DNA of 64,000 bases from Trichosphaerium sp. ATCC 40318 (GCA_038496445.1 JALMLS010000594.1:1-64000), one strand, 5' to 3'. Numbered from the stretch's first letter, positions 11,902 to 26,075 are shown. Made by a program: numbers and translations. The notes: generated by a model not told the origin, from the sequence alone.

Positions 11902-13060
11902 TCATACATTAATAACAGTCCAGTCATCTGTAAAGACAAGGTGAGTTGGCTGTTTGTTACAGTCAATAAACACAATCTTTACTTTGTGATTGGCAGAAAA
12001 CTGACGGGAGAAGCCATTCACTTTTACATTGTACCAGGTTTTTCTTTTTTTCTGTACAATGGGAACACTCCAAAGGGATCCATCTACCAAACGCTCATCA
12101 AGATCATATGCATCAATCTCTTCAGTTGTCATGGCTTGTTTAGTAGCAGCTAAGCAGATATGACGTTAACAATAAACCAAAGAAAAACAAACTACCTTTT
12201 TTTTTCTTGTGCTTAATCCGTATCACTGTACGAGTCCTTTTCTTCACAGGCACATTGACATCTTCACTAGCGCCAACAAGCTCTCCATATGAAGAATCTT
12301 CATCCTGAGTATGACCAGGAGAGTGCGTAACAAGCTAAAAAAATTGTGAAAAAAAAAACTCCAAAAGTATAAATGCACCTGTCGAAAGGGAGTAAAAGGA
12401 TGTCCCAATGGTGCTCTGTGCATCTTGGAGTCTTTGAATTGTTCTCTTCGACCGTCCTCTCCTGCAATCTCAACAAGGTACATACCATCTTCTCCTTGGC
12501 TAACAATTTTGCCCACACGATCATATGGAGATTCATGTGGCATTCTTTTTTTGCGAGTATTGGCACGAGCAAGAAACACAATTGTTTCAGGCTCATATTG
12601 AACCTCATCACCAAAACGTGACTTCATACGTTCTGCCATTTGTCCTTGGCGAACATTTACCTGTAACAGTCACGTTACCAAAGAATTAAAAAATATTTAC
12701 ATAAATTAACAATAAACGTACCACAGAACTCAAACGATCTTGATATGCTGATTGTTCTTCAACACCTTCAAGTACTGTTTTTGGAGTAATAGCTCCTTCT
12801 AATACTCCGAATGCTGAAATAATTAGTGAACAATAAAAAAGTAAATCTTACGCGTAATATCCCAAGGGCGCCCAAAAGTAACTTCAAATGGGCTAACTCC
12901 TGTCACTGATTGACGTGTCTTATTGTACATGGCAGAAATCTCAAAGTGGAAGTCAATCCACCTAAAAAGAGCGTAAATAAAAACAAAACACGTGAAAAAA
13001 AAAAAGGTACGTACCTGTAGCAAACTTCCGGAGAAGCATTGTCTTTATTCAAGTGTCTCC
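11902..13060 (-). pseudogene. 3' half of an intron-containing retroviral-type integrase gene
   Basis: Six in-phase coding blocks read leftward: from about 13060 to 13015, then 12961-12852, 12813-12722, 12660-12379, 12334-12196 and 12149-11902 (stop). The second block carries the MYNKTRQSVTGVSPFEVTFGR stretch typical of the end of the integrase DDE core in Ty3/gypsy, Maverick and Ginger-type elements. Next come an SH3-like segment (DRVGKIVSQGEDGMYLVEI), a basic KKRTRTVIRIKHKKKK segment and an acidic tail region. The N-terminal half, with the zinc finger and the first catalytic Asp residues, is missing: upstream sequence changes abruptly into exon 5 of copy G. The introns suggest a host-resident gene rather than a fresh insertion. 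No LTRs are seen. Confidence 0.75.
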
Positions 13061-14031
13061 ATTTCTTCTGATCCAAACCAACCGGAGGTGTGTGATTAAA
13101 TACAGTCAACCCTGTTTATTTTTAATGTTGTATTTCATAGTTTGAGATTTCCTATGCTGTAGATCATTTGTATAGTGCTTACCTTGAACACATGTCAGGT
13201 GGACTTGCTGGTAAGCTCATAGCTACAATAAAATCATCGTTTGGGTCTGCCATATATGCTGTCGTCCCAATGACAACAGCTGGAAGGAAGAATAGTTAGT
13301 ACAGAATTGGATTTCAAGTGTACAAAGAATCTTACTTGTTGCAACTGTTGGAGGTCCTGTGTTATATCCGATACATACAGGAGTGTCCCAAAGTGATGAA
13401 AAAGAATTGACAGTAACACTACAACCCAAAGTACCATATATAGTACCCGTTACAGGTCAACAGGTTTGTAGCCGTTCCATCCATTTCCGAGTCTGTCAAG
13501 TTTCAAGTCTAGACATAATAACGTGATTATATGAACAATTGTTGGCATCAATAAAATTTATATATATGACGTACAGGAACGTAACCTGTTCAGGTCAATT
13601 TTATCAACTACCGAGTCTGTCACCAGTTCCATCTTCAAGACCTACAGCAAGATTTCCATTTTGTAGAAACGCTAAAAGAAATAAATAACAGCAAAAAGTA
13701 GATGAGACAAAACGCAAACTCGGTTCACAAAACCGAAGACGGCTTTTCGCTTTGAATAACTGCCGACACCTAAAAACGGGTTTTATTGTATTGAGACGCA
13801 CTCATTGAAATAAACGGGGACCAAGCACACAAAAACAAGGTATAGAATAAAGTTTAAAAGAGAAAGAACGTGGTTAAGAACTTACGATCGCCTATAAGCG
13901 TTCCAGACTCCAACTCAAAGCGTTGGTAAAATCTAGAGCTACTATCGTTCCAACAGCTGCTAATGTATGTTGAGCTCTTGATACATATACGATGAAACCA
14001 ATAAACAAAGGAGAAGTGGTCGTAGATACAT
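13050..14031 (-). pseudogene. Secreted-protein family, copy G (decayed duplicate of F)
   Basis: Exons 1-5 of copy F align in order, but with many 1-4 nt deletions. One removes four bases inside the signal-peptide exon, and others fall in exons 2-4, so frames are lost. Exon 6 and part of exon 5 are absent: exon 5 runs directly into the integrase fragment near 13050-13060. The flank beyond the start codon (to about 14440) also matches the flank of copy F (to about 11830). This is a direct duplication that has decayed. Confidence 0.85.
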
Positions 14032-14439
14032 TGTTGTTGTTATTTGTTGTTTTGGATAACCTGTGTCTGACACACAAGCACATTTTCATCATATCTGCTG
14101 ATATCACCCACTGATTTGCTCTACAGCTAACGGAGGGTACAATTAAGGGTACATGTGGCTGGCCTATCTATTGTAGGTCGCTATGTTATATCTCGGAAAC
14201 TTGAGCCCGTTGAGTCTCGCATTACACTGAGTATCCTCAACACGGAAAACAACAATCAAATAGGGGACCACAATGGTAGCAACTTGTGGTATCCATTTTT
14301 GGGTTTGCTCTCCACCTGTTTAGGCTTTTTAGGCACACATACATCCCGAGTTGAAACTAGTTAAGATTTCAGACAACTATTTTGCATTATTAACTTTTCA
14401 GTGGTCTCTTAAGTACAGTTCTCATTCTTGTCCTCTTAC

Positions 14440-14793
14440 TTTATAGCATTATTGAGAAAAAGAATATAATATCTATGCAGCACAGTCATCATTATTGTAC
14501 CGCGCAATGTCACTATATTCAGTACGCAGTCTTTCCAAGTAAAGTGATACTAAACAAATTGAGCCAGTTGCTACCAGCTTCCAACAGCCAAGTATTTCCA
14601 CTAAGATATTGTGAACTTTGACGAAATAACTTGTATTCTTTGAATGTATGTCGACTAATTACGCTTTTATCCTACAGCTAAGGCCACGTATCTCTTACAC
14701 GCATTCTACTCTTTCTTTTGCTCCTTATCGTTCACGTAGCAGCCATCTGGTACCTCTAAACGCGGTTATATATGCTCCACAACTAAAACTGAA
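14440..14793. other. Intergenic
   Basis: I see no coding or RNA signal between the end of the duplicated flank and the second MORN-like gene. Confidence 0.5.
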
Positions 14794-15431
14794 ATGAATA
14801 CCTCAAAAACAAGCAGTTGCCATCTAAACTGTCTTCCACTGGAACTACAGCTTGATATTATAGATTTAGACTTTACAGCGTATAAAATATGGCCCTTGCT
14901 ATCAAAACACAATGCAACTACAACGAGGTTTGATGATAACCTGAGAAAACATGGTATTTGGCAACAGTATGCACAAAAAACGAAGAAGAAACAAAGCGCA
15001 AGTTGCAACAACAGTAGTGACACATTATCATCCAAGGCAAGTCCTGTATGATATTAAAAGAACAATGTTCATTTAGGAGAGGTATACAAGAGGGTGAATC
15101 TAAGGTGTGGTACAAGAACAGTAAAATATGTTCAAGAAGCCAACATTTTGTCAATGGTGAAGTTGAAGGTATTGTAAGGTCTTGGTACAAGAGTGGTCAA
15201 TTAAAAATGCAACATACTATTTCCAAAGGTAAACGACATGGTATGTACAAGAGATGGTATGAAAATGGACTGTTGAATGAGAAGTATAATTATGTTAATG
15301 GTAAACGAGATGGAGATCAAAAAGAATGGCACATGAAAGAAGGAGAAGATAAAGTCTGGACATATGAGGGTGATTTGATGAAAATATATGTATTTAAAAA
15401 CAACAAACAAGTGGTTGCTCACTACTACTAA
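14794..15431 (+). pseudogene. MORN/YwqK-like repeat gene, frame-broken
   Basis: ATG at 14794 opens a frame whose residues 14-30 (CLPLELQLDIIDLDF...) match the N-terminus of the 6037 gene. The frame ends at 15051. MORN-type repeats then continue in another frame from about 15060 to 15431 (GESKVWYKN, GQLKMQHT, GMYKRWYENG, GDQKEW and so on). No intron with compatible phases joins the parts, so either one indel broke the gene or translation restarts at the ATG at 15048. The C-terminal part alone would be a 127-residue repeat protein. Confidence 0.65.
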
Positions 15432-15884
15432 AAACTACATTACATGATGCATTGTTGTTGTTTTAAGTCAATTTTAACCCAAAAATTTGCTTCGTGCTAC
15501 GACACTCTACATGCACAACCACACAAAAACATAGTGATTGCTAAAGCTGTACACTAATGCAATTCCACTAGAGTGCTCAAGTAACACTTTTTTCCTTGCA
15601 GTCAAAAGTTGACTACTTTATGTGCGCCTTCATGGTATTTGGGACCTAGTCCAGGCTGTTTTTCAAGTTGAAAGTTCTGGGTTCTGTCATTATCAGTTTA
15701 CTCTCTTCTATCAACTAACCAAAGACAACAAAACTATAGACACTGTTGGGAGGAAGACAAAATGTTTTGTGGCTATAGCACATCGCCAAGCATTTGGCAA
15801 TATTGAAGTTTATCCAAATGTAACAGAGTAAAACACTTGCAGCCACTAAAACAAATTACTGGAAGACAAACAACTAACTGACGT
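15432..15884. other. Intergenic
   Basis: One 69-codon open frame (15622-15831, plus strand) has no recognisable features. Nothing else is seen. Confidence 0.4.
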
Positions 15885-16825
15885 TTATTCATATTCACAT
15901 ACAATACCAGATGAGAAAAGAAACATATTTCCAATAAGTGCAGCGCCATCCCCACGGTTGAAAGAACCATAAGTAAGATAAGCATTGAAACCAATAATCT
16001 TACCTCTCTGTGATGACGATTCAGAATCAATAACAACAATTAAAGGGTATTCGTTATCTTCGATTTTAACACGTGCAATCTGCTTTGCTTTATCATTTAC
16101 TGAACCAAGAGCAATATAATCAACATCACCATAACTATCTACACCTTGTACAATGAAGTGATTTGGGTCATCCTTAATAAAATCATATTTATAGCATTCA
16201 ATTTGTGTGCCATCAATGTTGTTTTCATCCTTATTAGGTATGATAGGCATATAGCTTCTTGTCCATTCTCCACTTGGTGTCTCTACAAATGAACAACCTG
16301 TAAAAACCCCGGAGATCACACCTGATCCGTTGTCAACACTTCTACAAAGAAAGTCTCCAAGATACTTTCCTTCTTCTTCAGCAAACCCATAATTAGAGTC
16401 AACAAAAATAGCATCGTATTTTTTATCTAGTATTCCCTTGCCAAAGTTGTTAATGTTTTGATACTCACAATTAATACCAAGCTCGGCCATCTTTCTAACC
16501 AGAAGATCTCCCTTACCTCGATTGTTAACGTACAAGTACTTTCCAACCTGTTTTCGTGGTTAGAACTACTGAAGCTTTAAAACAAGCAACGCACAACCAA
16601 GCGCTTACAAAGCGTGTAATATGGGCGTTTAAGACGTAGATCTCGTATACTAGACTCTGAAAATGTAACCGGATAACGAGACGCCAGTACTTTTCTCCAG
16701 AGGGTACGAGACTGTGCTACAAGGCGATTAAATAACCACGATACTCTCTGTAAGGCAGTCAATTGAGAAGAGTCTGTATTATCAATAATACACTGCCATA
16801 TCTCTGGAGGTACGCTGTTTGTCAT
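15885..16825 (-). CDS. F-box protein with a glutamine-amidotransferase-like C-terminal domain
   Basis: Two exons (16825-16595 and 16547-15885) joined at a GTGCGT donor give 297 residues. Residues 4-45 are an F-box (VPPEIWQCIIDNTDSSQL...RVSWLFNRLV). From residue 78 an alpha/beta region follows: KYLYVNNRGKGD, then YDAIFVDSNYGF, a central G-S-G-V-I-S-G-V strand-turn, and IGFNAYLTYGSFNRGDGAALI near the end. The order of motifs resembles class I GATase or ThuA-like folds, although the usual catalytic Cys is not obvious. F-box proteins recruit targets to SCF ubiquitin ligases through Skp1; here the second domain would be the target- or ligand-binding part. The fold assignment is an inference. Confidence 0.75.
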
Positions 16826-17221
16826 ACTTACTGTAACAATAAAACACAGTTAGACCACAGTTGACTGTTCAGCGAACAGCTTGCACATAAAGCGCTTTTT
16901 TTGAAATTTTGTTTTTGATTGATATTAATCACGTGTTTAATGTGATGCAGTCAATTACAAGTGTATTCGCCCAAAAAAGAAAGGAATTTCTCTGCGGGGT
17001 CTCCAAGACTCAAATAAACGCAAAAACAACTCATTTTAACAACATCATTTACAACTACTGTAACGTTACTTTGTTGTCATTACTATTGAGGTACATAGAA
17101 CCTTACCTTGCCTTTATTTAAGTCTACTGTATTTTGTTAAAATATTGATTGAAATATTTGATTTGTGGATGTACATAATTCAATCATAAATATTTTAACC
17201 TTAACACTTGATTGTACATTT
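16826..17221. other. Intergenic
   Basis: AT-rich spacer between the F-box gene start and the glycosyltransferase 3' end. It holds a TCACGTG palindrome at 16930. No gene is seen. Confidence 0.5.
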
Positions 17222-18963
17222 TTACAGTTCTGGCTTTTCATCAAGCATGAATGTTTCAAAATCTTGTGAGGAATAACTCCAATCAGGTAGTACGCCAAAA
17301 TACCAAGGATCTTGGTTGTTAATAGCAGCCAAACATCCTTGAAGCATAAAGCTATCTAAAGAGGAGAAAACCGTTAACACCCTTTTGTGAAAAAGAAACA
17401 AAAAAAAACCTTGCATAGTTCTCATTTTTTTCTCATTTTGCTTATCAAAACGAAATTACTCTACTGTATCACGTACGTTTCGTTTGAATCTTCTTGTATG
17501 ACTTATTCCATAGATTTTTCTTATGGTACATATGAAACATTCTTATAGGTGCTTCCCAAATGACCTAACAAAGCAGTCAATAAACAAGGTCCTAGTTGCC
17601 TTTCGTTTTGCACAAAATGAAAAAAACGCACTTGTTTAAGTCCAAGTGCATGTGCTTTACATAAAAGTACACTGTCCCAATGCATATATGTACTATACAA
17701 TGCTTCATCATAACCATTTATATACTCAAAGATCTAAAACACAGATAAGAAAAGATGTAAAAAACAGCGCCAGTAAGTTGTTCTACAACGAAAGTCTTAC
17801 CTCTTTTCTCATTAGAGTAAAGTCACCACAAGCTTGTGTGTATGGTTGGTTCAAAGAAGCACGCAAAGATAATGATAAAAACATATCTCTGAATATTTGT
17901 GTAAACGACTTGAGATGGATTTGAGCCCAAGTAACAATTGGTGGATTTCTTGGCTCTTTTTCCAAAAATGAAAGAACTTGCTCTGGGGTAGACCCTTCAG
18001 GAACAAAATTTTGTGTATTTACTCGCTTGATAAAGTAGTATGCGTGAGGGTCCAACCTACATTAAAAATAAGGTAAATGAAAGCTGCAAGCGTCCAAAAA
18101 TAATCGAAACAAAAACGTAACAATTAAAAAAAAATCAAAGAAAACTTACTCGTTAGGCTTTGCAAGTTTCTGCCACATTTCGTCCGACCAAACATTATCT
18201 GCATTAGTTGCTAGTACCCAAGGTCCCTTATAAGAGTTACAAATAAAGCACACAGAGAAAATCAGATCTTGTCAAAAGCCGGCGTTGAGTTTCATTGAAC
18301 AAACAATTTGGGGTTTGCCCCAAAAGTGCCACAAATCAAAATGTCATTTCTGTATTTTCATTACCTTTGCTCTACCTATTCCAATGTTTTTTGCTATAAA
18401 CTCGTACATTCCTCTTGATTCTGAGTGCGGAAAGCTGTTGTGGAAGGATGCTGGGACAGTTATAATTTTAAGCTTCTTAATGCCTGTTTTTGGCCATTCG
18501 AACGCTTCTCTGAGCGGTCTAGCGTTTGCAGGTGGATTCCAATCGACTATTATCATTTCTACCCTTTTCTCATAGTGAATTGCGAGTACAGTTGCATAAC
18601 TGCGTACTTTACGTTGTGTTTCTTAGCCTGAGAGGCTATAGAGTCAAAAAATCTTTGAAAGCGTTTAAAACCTTCCTTTCCTCCATATTTGTCGTTTCTG
18701 AGCGTTATCACAATACTCACCCAGGTGTCATCAGTATTTACAACGTCCTGAACAAAATTGGTATTACTGTGAAACGTATGCAAAAAATGTACCATTGGTG
18801 GTAAAGGTACGCGTTTAGCCGGTTTTTGCAAAAGGAATATAATAGTAAAAGCCAGTAGTAATATAGCAAGTAGAAACCGCCTCTGACGTGAAAAAATACT
18901 GTCAAAACATGCTATACGAAGTCCTGGCAGCAATTTTGCTTCTGTTCCTTTTGTCTTTCTCAT
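17222..18963 (-). CDS. Type II membrane glycosyltransferase (GT-A type)
   Basis: Eight exons read leftward (18963-18613, 18568-18365, 18226-18150, 18056-17801, 17733-17632, 17564-17473, 17420-17410, 17355-17222) close in phase to 408 residues. The seventh is an 11-nt microexon. Residues about 29-46 form a single membrane anchor after a basic cytosolic tail, which is Golgi-type topology. The lumenal part has a GT-A beginning (WVSIVITLRND), an EMIIVDWNPP strand, a metal-site-like ATNADNVW in place of a strict DXD, a YDEALY..WD segment and a late MFHMYHKKNLW motif typical of the C-terminal end of such enzymes. It probably transfers a sugar in the Golgi; donor and acceptor are unknown. It is divergently arranged with the SNF1 kinase, 167 nt apart. 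Confidence 0.85.
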
Positions 18964-19130
18964 TTTTGGTTTTAGCAGCTGTTTGGGTTCCTTTCAGCGC
19001 TTGTCAACCGGTTGCATGTAGTTTGGGCAATAACCACGTTGTACTATTAAGCGCGTTTTTCGCGGTTGGTCAAAAAATAATACGACAAAACGTTTTGAAT
19101 TCCGTTGATAGTGCGTTAGCGTCTTTCATA

Positions 19131-21628
<2,498 letters not shown>

Positions 21629-22768
21629 TTATAAAATTATTGTATAGGATCACATCGTTGCTAGTTGCTGATTAGTAGGCGATAAAATTGTAAAGTAAAG
21701 CAGGAATTTCGAATAGAAAATATTGTGTGCTTGCCTGCCACATTGCGCTGAACTCTCGAATCAGTTTTACTATTGAGAAGTGTGCGTTTTACTGTGCTAT
21801 TAGATTCCCTGTATCGGCTATCTTTACTTGGTAGCAACCTCATGAGGTCATTTTAGATTAAAGCTACGCAGTCGTATTTTCAGAAAATAGTAAAAACGTT
21901 TTTTCTTCACAGTGGTTGCTCAAACGAAACTACTGTCCTAATCGCTGCGAACCATGTTCTACTTGAGCTTTTACAGAAAAAAAAGAAGTTATTTGCAACA
22001 GCTGTGTTAGTAACGCTTAAAAGCCCTCATATCAAGAAACAACTACTGTATGGCTGTATTCGCGGTTTTAGGTAAGTAGTTGAAAAGCGTTATCACCAGC
22101 AAAAGGCAATGATTCTTCCTTTCGTTTTGAACGCTCGTAAGTCGAAGATTTTTACGTTGCAAGCATTGCGTTGAATGAACAACAAACAGGTAGAAGATGT
22201 AGCTCTTCGGAGGTTTTGGGATTGAGATGAATTCTGGAGGAGAAACACCTTAATCCGGAAGACCCACAAATCCTAATTCGGAAAAAGGAAGTTGATTCAG
22301 TAAAAAGTTTCGCACTTAATGAAATACCTTGAAAGCATCTAGGGAGCGGTATTTGGCTGTCTTAGTAGTGTGGGAGGATGTTTGAGGTCCGTGGAAAGAG
22401 AGCTATGGGAGGTTGTTGGTAAGGCGAAAAAAAGTGTTTGTGTCATAACGTGAGAAGTGTACACGCTGTTTTCGAGGTAACAAGTTGCATGAGGTGAAAT
22501 ATCTTAATTTGGAATACCCAACAGCGAAAAGCATGAACCCCGAAAATAAACTGAAGTTCAAAAACTGAGTTGTCTTTTGTTTGCATAAAAACAGTTTAAA
22601 ACTCGCGCACAATGAGCCTGACCAACTTCTATGCCGTGGTACTGCGTTCAAACCTGGTCAACATTATCAACGAGCAACCCACAATTAATTGTTGTCTAGA
22701 GCCAATCACTAAAGAAACAAAACACAATAATATCATCAAAATCAACCACAACAACTGCTGCTACTCAA
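21629..22768. other. Largely unassigned stretch with one exon-like segment
   Basis: On the plus strand, 21912-22073 follows a good acceptor (TTCTTCACAG) and reads as an open, coding-like segment (GCSNETTVLIAANH...LLELLQKKKK...IRGFR) ending in a GTAAGT donor. I cannot find a start exon or a clear next exon. It may be a relic or part of a gene I did not resolve. From 22080 to 22600 nothing is recognised. Confidence 0.35.
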
Positions 22769-23164
22769 ATGCCAAGACGAACCCCAAGTACAACACCAAG
22801 ACGGACTCACAGACAAACAGGCGACCCTGCACTGGACCTTCAAAACATCTTGGAGGCATACACACCGCTCAATCATGTCAATACAACAAGGAGAAGGCAG
22901 AGAAGGCAAAGGCGATTCAGACCTAGCTCCGAGGAAGTCAACAACTTGAAACTTCACTCACAGCTCACAAAGCTATCCTCACTTGTTAACAGCACTATAA
23001 TTACTGTCAACAACATATTCAAGTCATCAGGATCCCCAGCACACCTTAGAAGAATACATTTGGATCTCATCAGCGACCTACTTGCAATCAACCAGAAGTA
23101 TCTCCAGAAAGCAGCTGAATTGGAGACTAGTGTTTCAGACACCCCTATAGTAGTGACTCTTTAA
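22769..23164 (+). CDS. Hypothetical basic protein
   Basis: An ATG-to-stop frame of 131 codons. Residues 1-50 are very rich in Arg, Thr and Pro (RRTPSTTPRRTHR, TTRRRQRRQRRFR). Residues 55-130 look helical (LHSQLTKLSSLVNST..., LDLISDLLAINQKYLQKAAELE). No family is recognised. The surrounding 22.6-23.17 kb is richer in C and G than its neighbours, without introns or T-rich runs, so it may have a different origin. A second frame (22612-22926) overlaps it and is less coding-like. Confidence 0.4.
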   Translation: MPRRTPSTTPRRTHRQTGDPALDLQNILEAYTPLNHVNTTRRRQRRQRRFRPSSEEVNNLKLHSQLTKLSSLVNSTIITVNNIFKSSGSPAHLRRIHLDLISDLLAINQKYLQKAAELETSVSDTPIVVTL

Positions 23165-23662
23165 AAGGCTGGGAAACTACATTATTGTCCGTTGCAGTCA
23201 AGTCAGGCAAAAATTAAGTATCCACCAGGCATTTGCCCTCAAGAGCGACTTAAACAATTTACCAAAGCAACTTGGTGATACTGTATTTTTGACTAATTTA
23301 ACTGCATTGGACAATATAAGAGACAACAAATATGACTATGTTCAATAAAACTATTTTATTATTTTGGCAGCCACTAAAATAGATCAACATGAATTAACAT
23401 ATAACGTTCTTGCTTACTGAAACAAATGTCAACTAAACAGACATCTTTCTAGGATACTAAATACTTGTTAAGTGATAAAGGATTACTTTATTGCTGCCAA
23501 AAGTTATAGTACAACAAAAATAGTGTCATCATCTTTTGCGTGAGCTTCAGACCAATATTGTGTAGTACACATGATTTTGGTTGCTTATGAGATAATATAA
23601 GTATCTTAAAGAAATTAATAGTGACTGAAGACAAAGGCGTAGTAGTAATAGTTTGTTGACGT
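23165..23662. other. Intergenic
   Basis: 3' spacer shared by the hypothetical gene and the aminotransferase. Nothing is recognised. Confidence 0.5.
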
Positions 23663-26075
23663 TTATTCTTTTTTTGAAAAAGTTTCCCAATCAGAAATAG
23701 CTTCTTTTAAAATCTTGATTGCCATTTCAACCATCTCATCTGTTGCAGTACAAGATAATCTAAACCAACCACAACAACCAACAGTGTAACCCTAGAGAAA
23801 AAAAAACCTCATCAGCAAGAGTAATATTGCCATCAATTTAACGTGACTGCAAAAGTAGACTGCAAAATAAAGAAAAGAAGCAGCCAAAAACTAAGCTTAG
23901 TTTTTTATCACGTGTAAATCGTGAATATTGAACTGCAACACGTGACTTTTTGTATCTCTGAGGTATTGACGAGGTGAAGATGTTTCAAATAAAAGCAATA
24001 ATAAGCAGGTTATAACGTACAGGAAGAACAAGGAGATTATGCTTCATTAAAGTTTGACAAAATAGTTTATCATCTTCAATAGGCGATTTAATAAAGATGT
24101 AGAATGTAGCCTCTGGTTCAATAAATGTCCATTTCAAGTCTCTCAACACAGATGCAACACGTTTTAGACGTTTCTACAGTGAGATTAAGGAACATAACAT
24201 TAAAAATAGTTATCCTTGAAAGCGAGGATACTTGATGGTTGTTTTTTTGGAGAAGAAGAAAGTACCTCAATAGCATGAATATCAACACTCAGTTTATCAA
24301 GCTCAGGTAAGGCATATTGCATTATTGCATTAGGTATAGCATAATTGTATACCGTTATATTTGTGTAAAGACCTTTCAAGACTTCCTAAATGAGAGCAGT
24401 AAGTATTACGCGATGTTGAAAAAACAAAAATCTAAGTTTATCGTACATCAACATGAAGCATCTTAGGATGTGCTGCAACGTATCCAAGGCGTTGACCTTT
24501 TAAAATATTAAAACAAAACTACTAATTATAAATCACGTGTTTTGTGGTATTGACATAAATAGAAAAAAAAGAAGAAAAAAGATGTTCGAATTTCGATTTG
24601 CTGATAATGACCTCAAAGGTCATTTATGTTTACCAGTCATGTGAATTTATATATTATTTGTGATAGATATTCATACCTGGATTTAGTAGTTGCTTTCCCC
24701 AAGAGTAAGAGATAAAAGTGTTGTCATAGAACTGAGAAGGAGGTACAAACTTTTTCCCTTTGAACAAAACTTTACGGTAAGGCTCATCTGATATGAGATA
24801 AATAGTCCTTCCGTTCTTTTCTGATTGCTTTCTTAGTATATCTGATAGTCTCTTGAGTTGTTCAGCAGTATAAATACGGCCTACAGGAATAAGAAAACTG
24901 ACAAGAAGGTACAGTGCCTCTGGATAAAAAAAGAGCGAAAACAGATATTGCTTCACGTACCAGTTGGGTTCTTTGGTGTATTGATCAACACGAGGCGTGT
25001 CTTGGATGTCATTGCCTTCTCAATTGCGTCAATATCAAGATCTCCATTTGTAAGGTTCAGAGGAACAGTTACAGGTTTGCAATCATGAGCAACAGCAAAA
25101 GTGCTGTAAAAAAACCATGTAGGTGTAGTGTAAATAACCTAAAGAATCAAACGTCAACACATAACAACAAAATCCACGAGCGCTTTTTAAAAGCAAAGGC
25201 GCAGGCTTATTCATTTAAGAGACGCGCGAAAATCATTAGTTCGATTTGAGGAGCCACGTCCGATCTCAGATAAAGATGAACTTAATCTAAAATTTTGGGC
25301 ACGTGACTAAAAAATGCGGAATAAAAACGTGAGTGGATTCTTACCTCATCACCTGGATCAAGTACAGTTGCGAAGCAAGTTTGTAACGCAGTGAAAGCTC
25401 CAGTAGTTTCCAATATGTGGTCGCTTTTGTATGGAATGCCAGTTGTTTCCTTCAGAAAAAAGTGTTTTAGTAAAGCAGTGTTTTCTTTGTTTGAGGCGTA
25501 TCTCAATCACTCACCTCGAGTCCTTTCGCTATATATTCACGACCTTCATTTGTTCCAGGACCTTTGTACGCAAACCATGACTATTAAACCAAAATAAGTT
25601 TAATCGTTTAAATACGTGGTTTAAATGCTATTCAAGCGTATACACAATATGTGCGAATAGTGTGGTGTGGCTTTTGTGAGATTTTCGCGATAAAAATCAC
25701 GTACAGGGTTTTTAGGTACAGCTGCTTTTTGTATTGTTTGCACTAGCTCATCTGATGCCAGCTCTTGTGGGTTTCCTAGCGATAATTAGGCTTAAGGAAG
25801 GGGAGTTTTATTATTAGTTAGTCCGCCTCGCTATTACGCTCTCTTGCGTATATCTACGTAGTTCGAAATGGTTTGAAGTGTTTTTGAAACGATTCGAAGA
25901 GAAATGTGTTTGTACGCTTCGTACCGAACAGTAAATCAGCCAATAGAGGTTTATCAGGGTCTTGTTGATTCTCAGCCATCTTTATGTTTAGCATCTCTAC
26001 AAGACCAGCAAGATCCTTGTTGTCAACAACCAGACTGGATGTCTTTTTTGATACTGGAGATGATGTTGCTGCCAT
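23663..26075 (-). CDS. Class I/II pyridoxal-phosphate aminotransferase
   Basis: Ten exons read leftward (26075-25925, 25775-25705, 25580-25515, 25449-25345, 25138-24961, 24880-24677, 24496-24447, 24385-24266, 24173-24021, 23791-23663) close in phase to 408 residues. Family marks: the substrate-loop GNP near residue 50, NTPKNPTG, ISDEPYRKV with the Asp and Tyr that hold the cofactor, and SYSWGKQLLNPGQRLGY with the Schiff-base Lys at about residue 253 and the phosphate-binding Arg. A Trp/Cys-rich GCCGWFRLS near the end carries the substrate-carboxylate Arg. It resembles bacterial-type aspartate/aromatic aminotransferases more than the mitochondrial AspAT type. It transfers amino groups between an amino acid and 2-oxoacids, probably in the cytosol, as no clear targeting peptide is seen. 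Exact substrate unknown. Confidence 0.9.

Noticed and set aside
18569-18612. Reading through the 44-nt gap in the glycosyltransferase as coding
   Set aside because: It leads to a stop within a few codons, while a GTAAAG/GAG intron restores the conserved EMIIVDWNPP frame.
18888-19130. Longer N-terminus for the SNF1 kinase with a hydrophobic segment
   Set aside because: The segment is antisense to the signal-anchor exon of the divergent glycosyltransferase, which explains the hydrophobicity.
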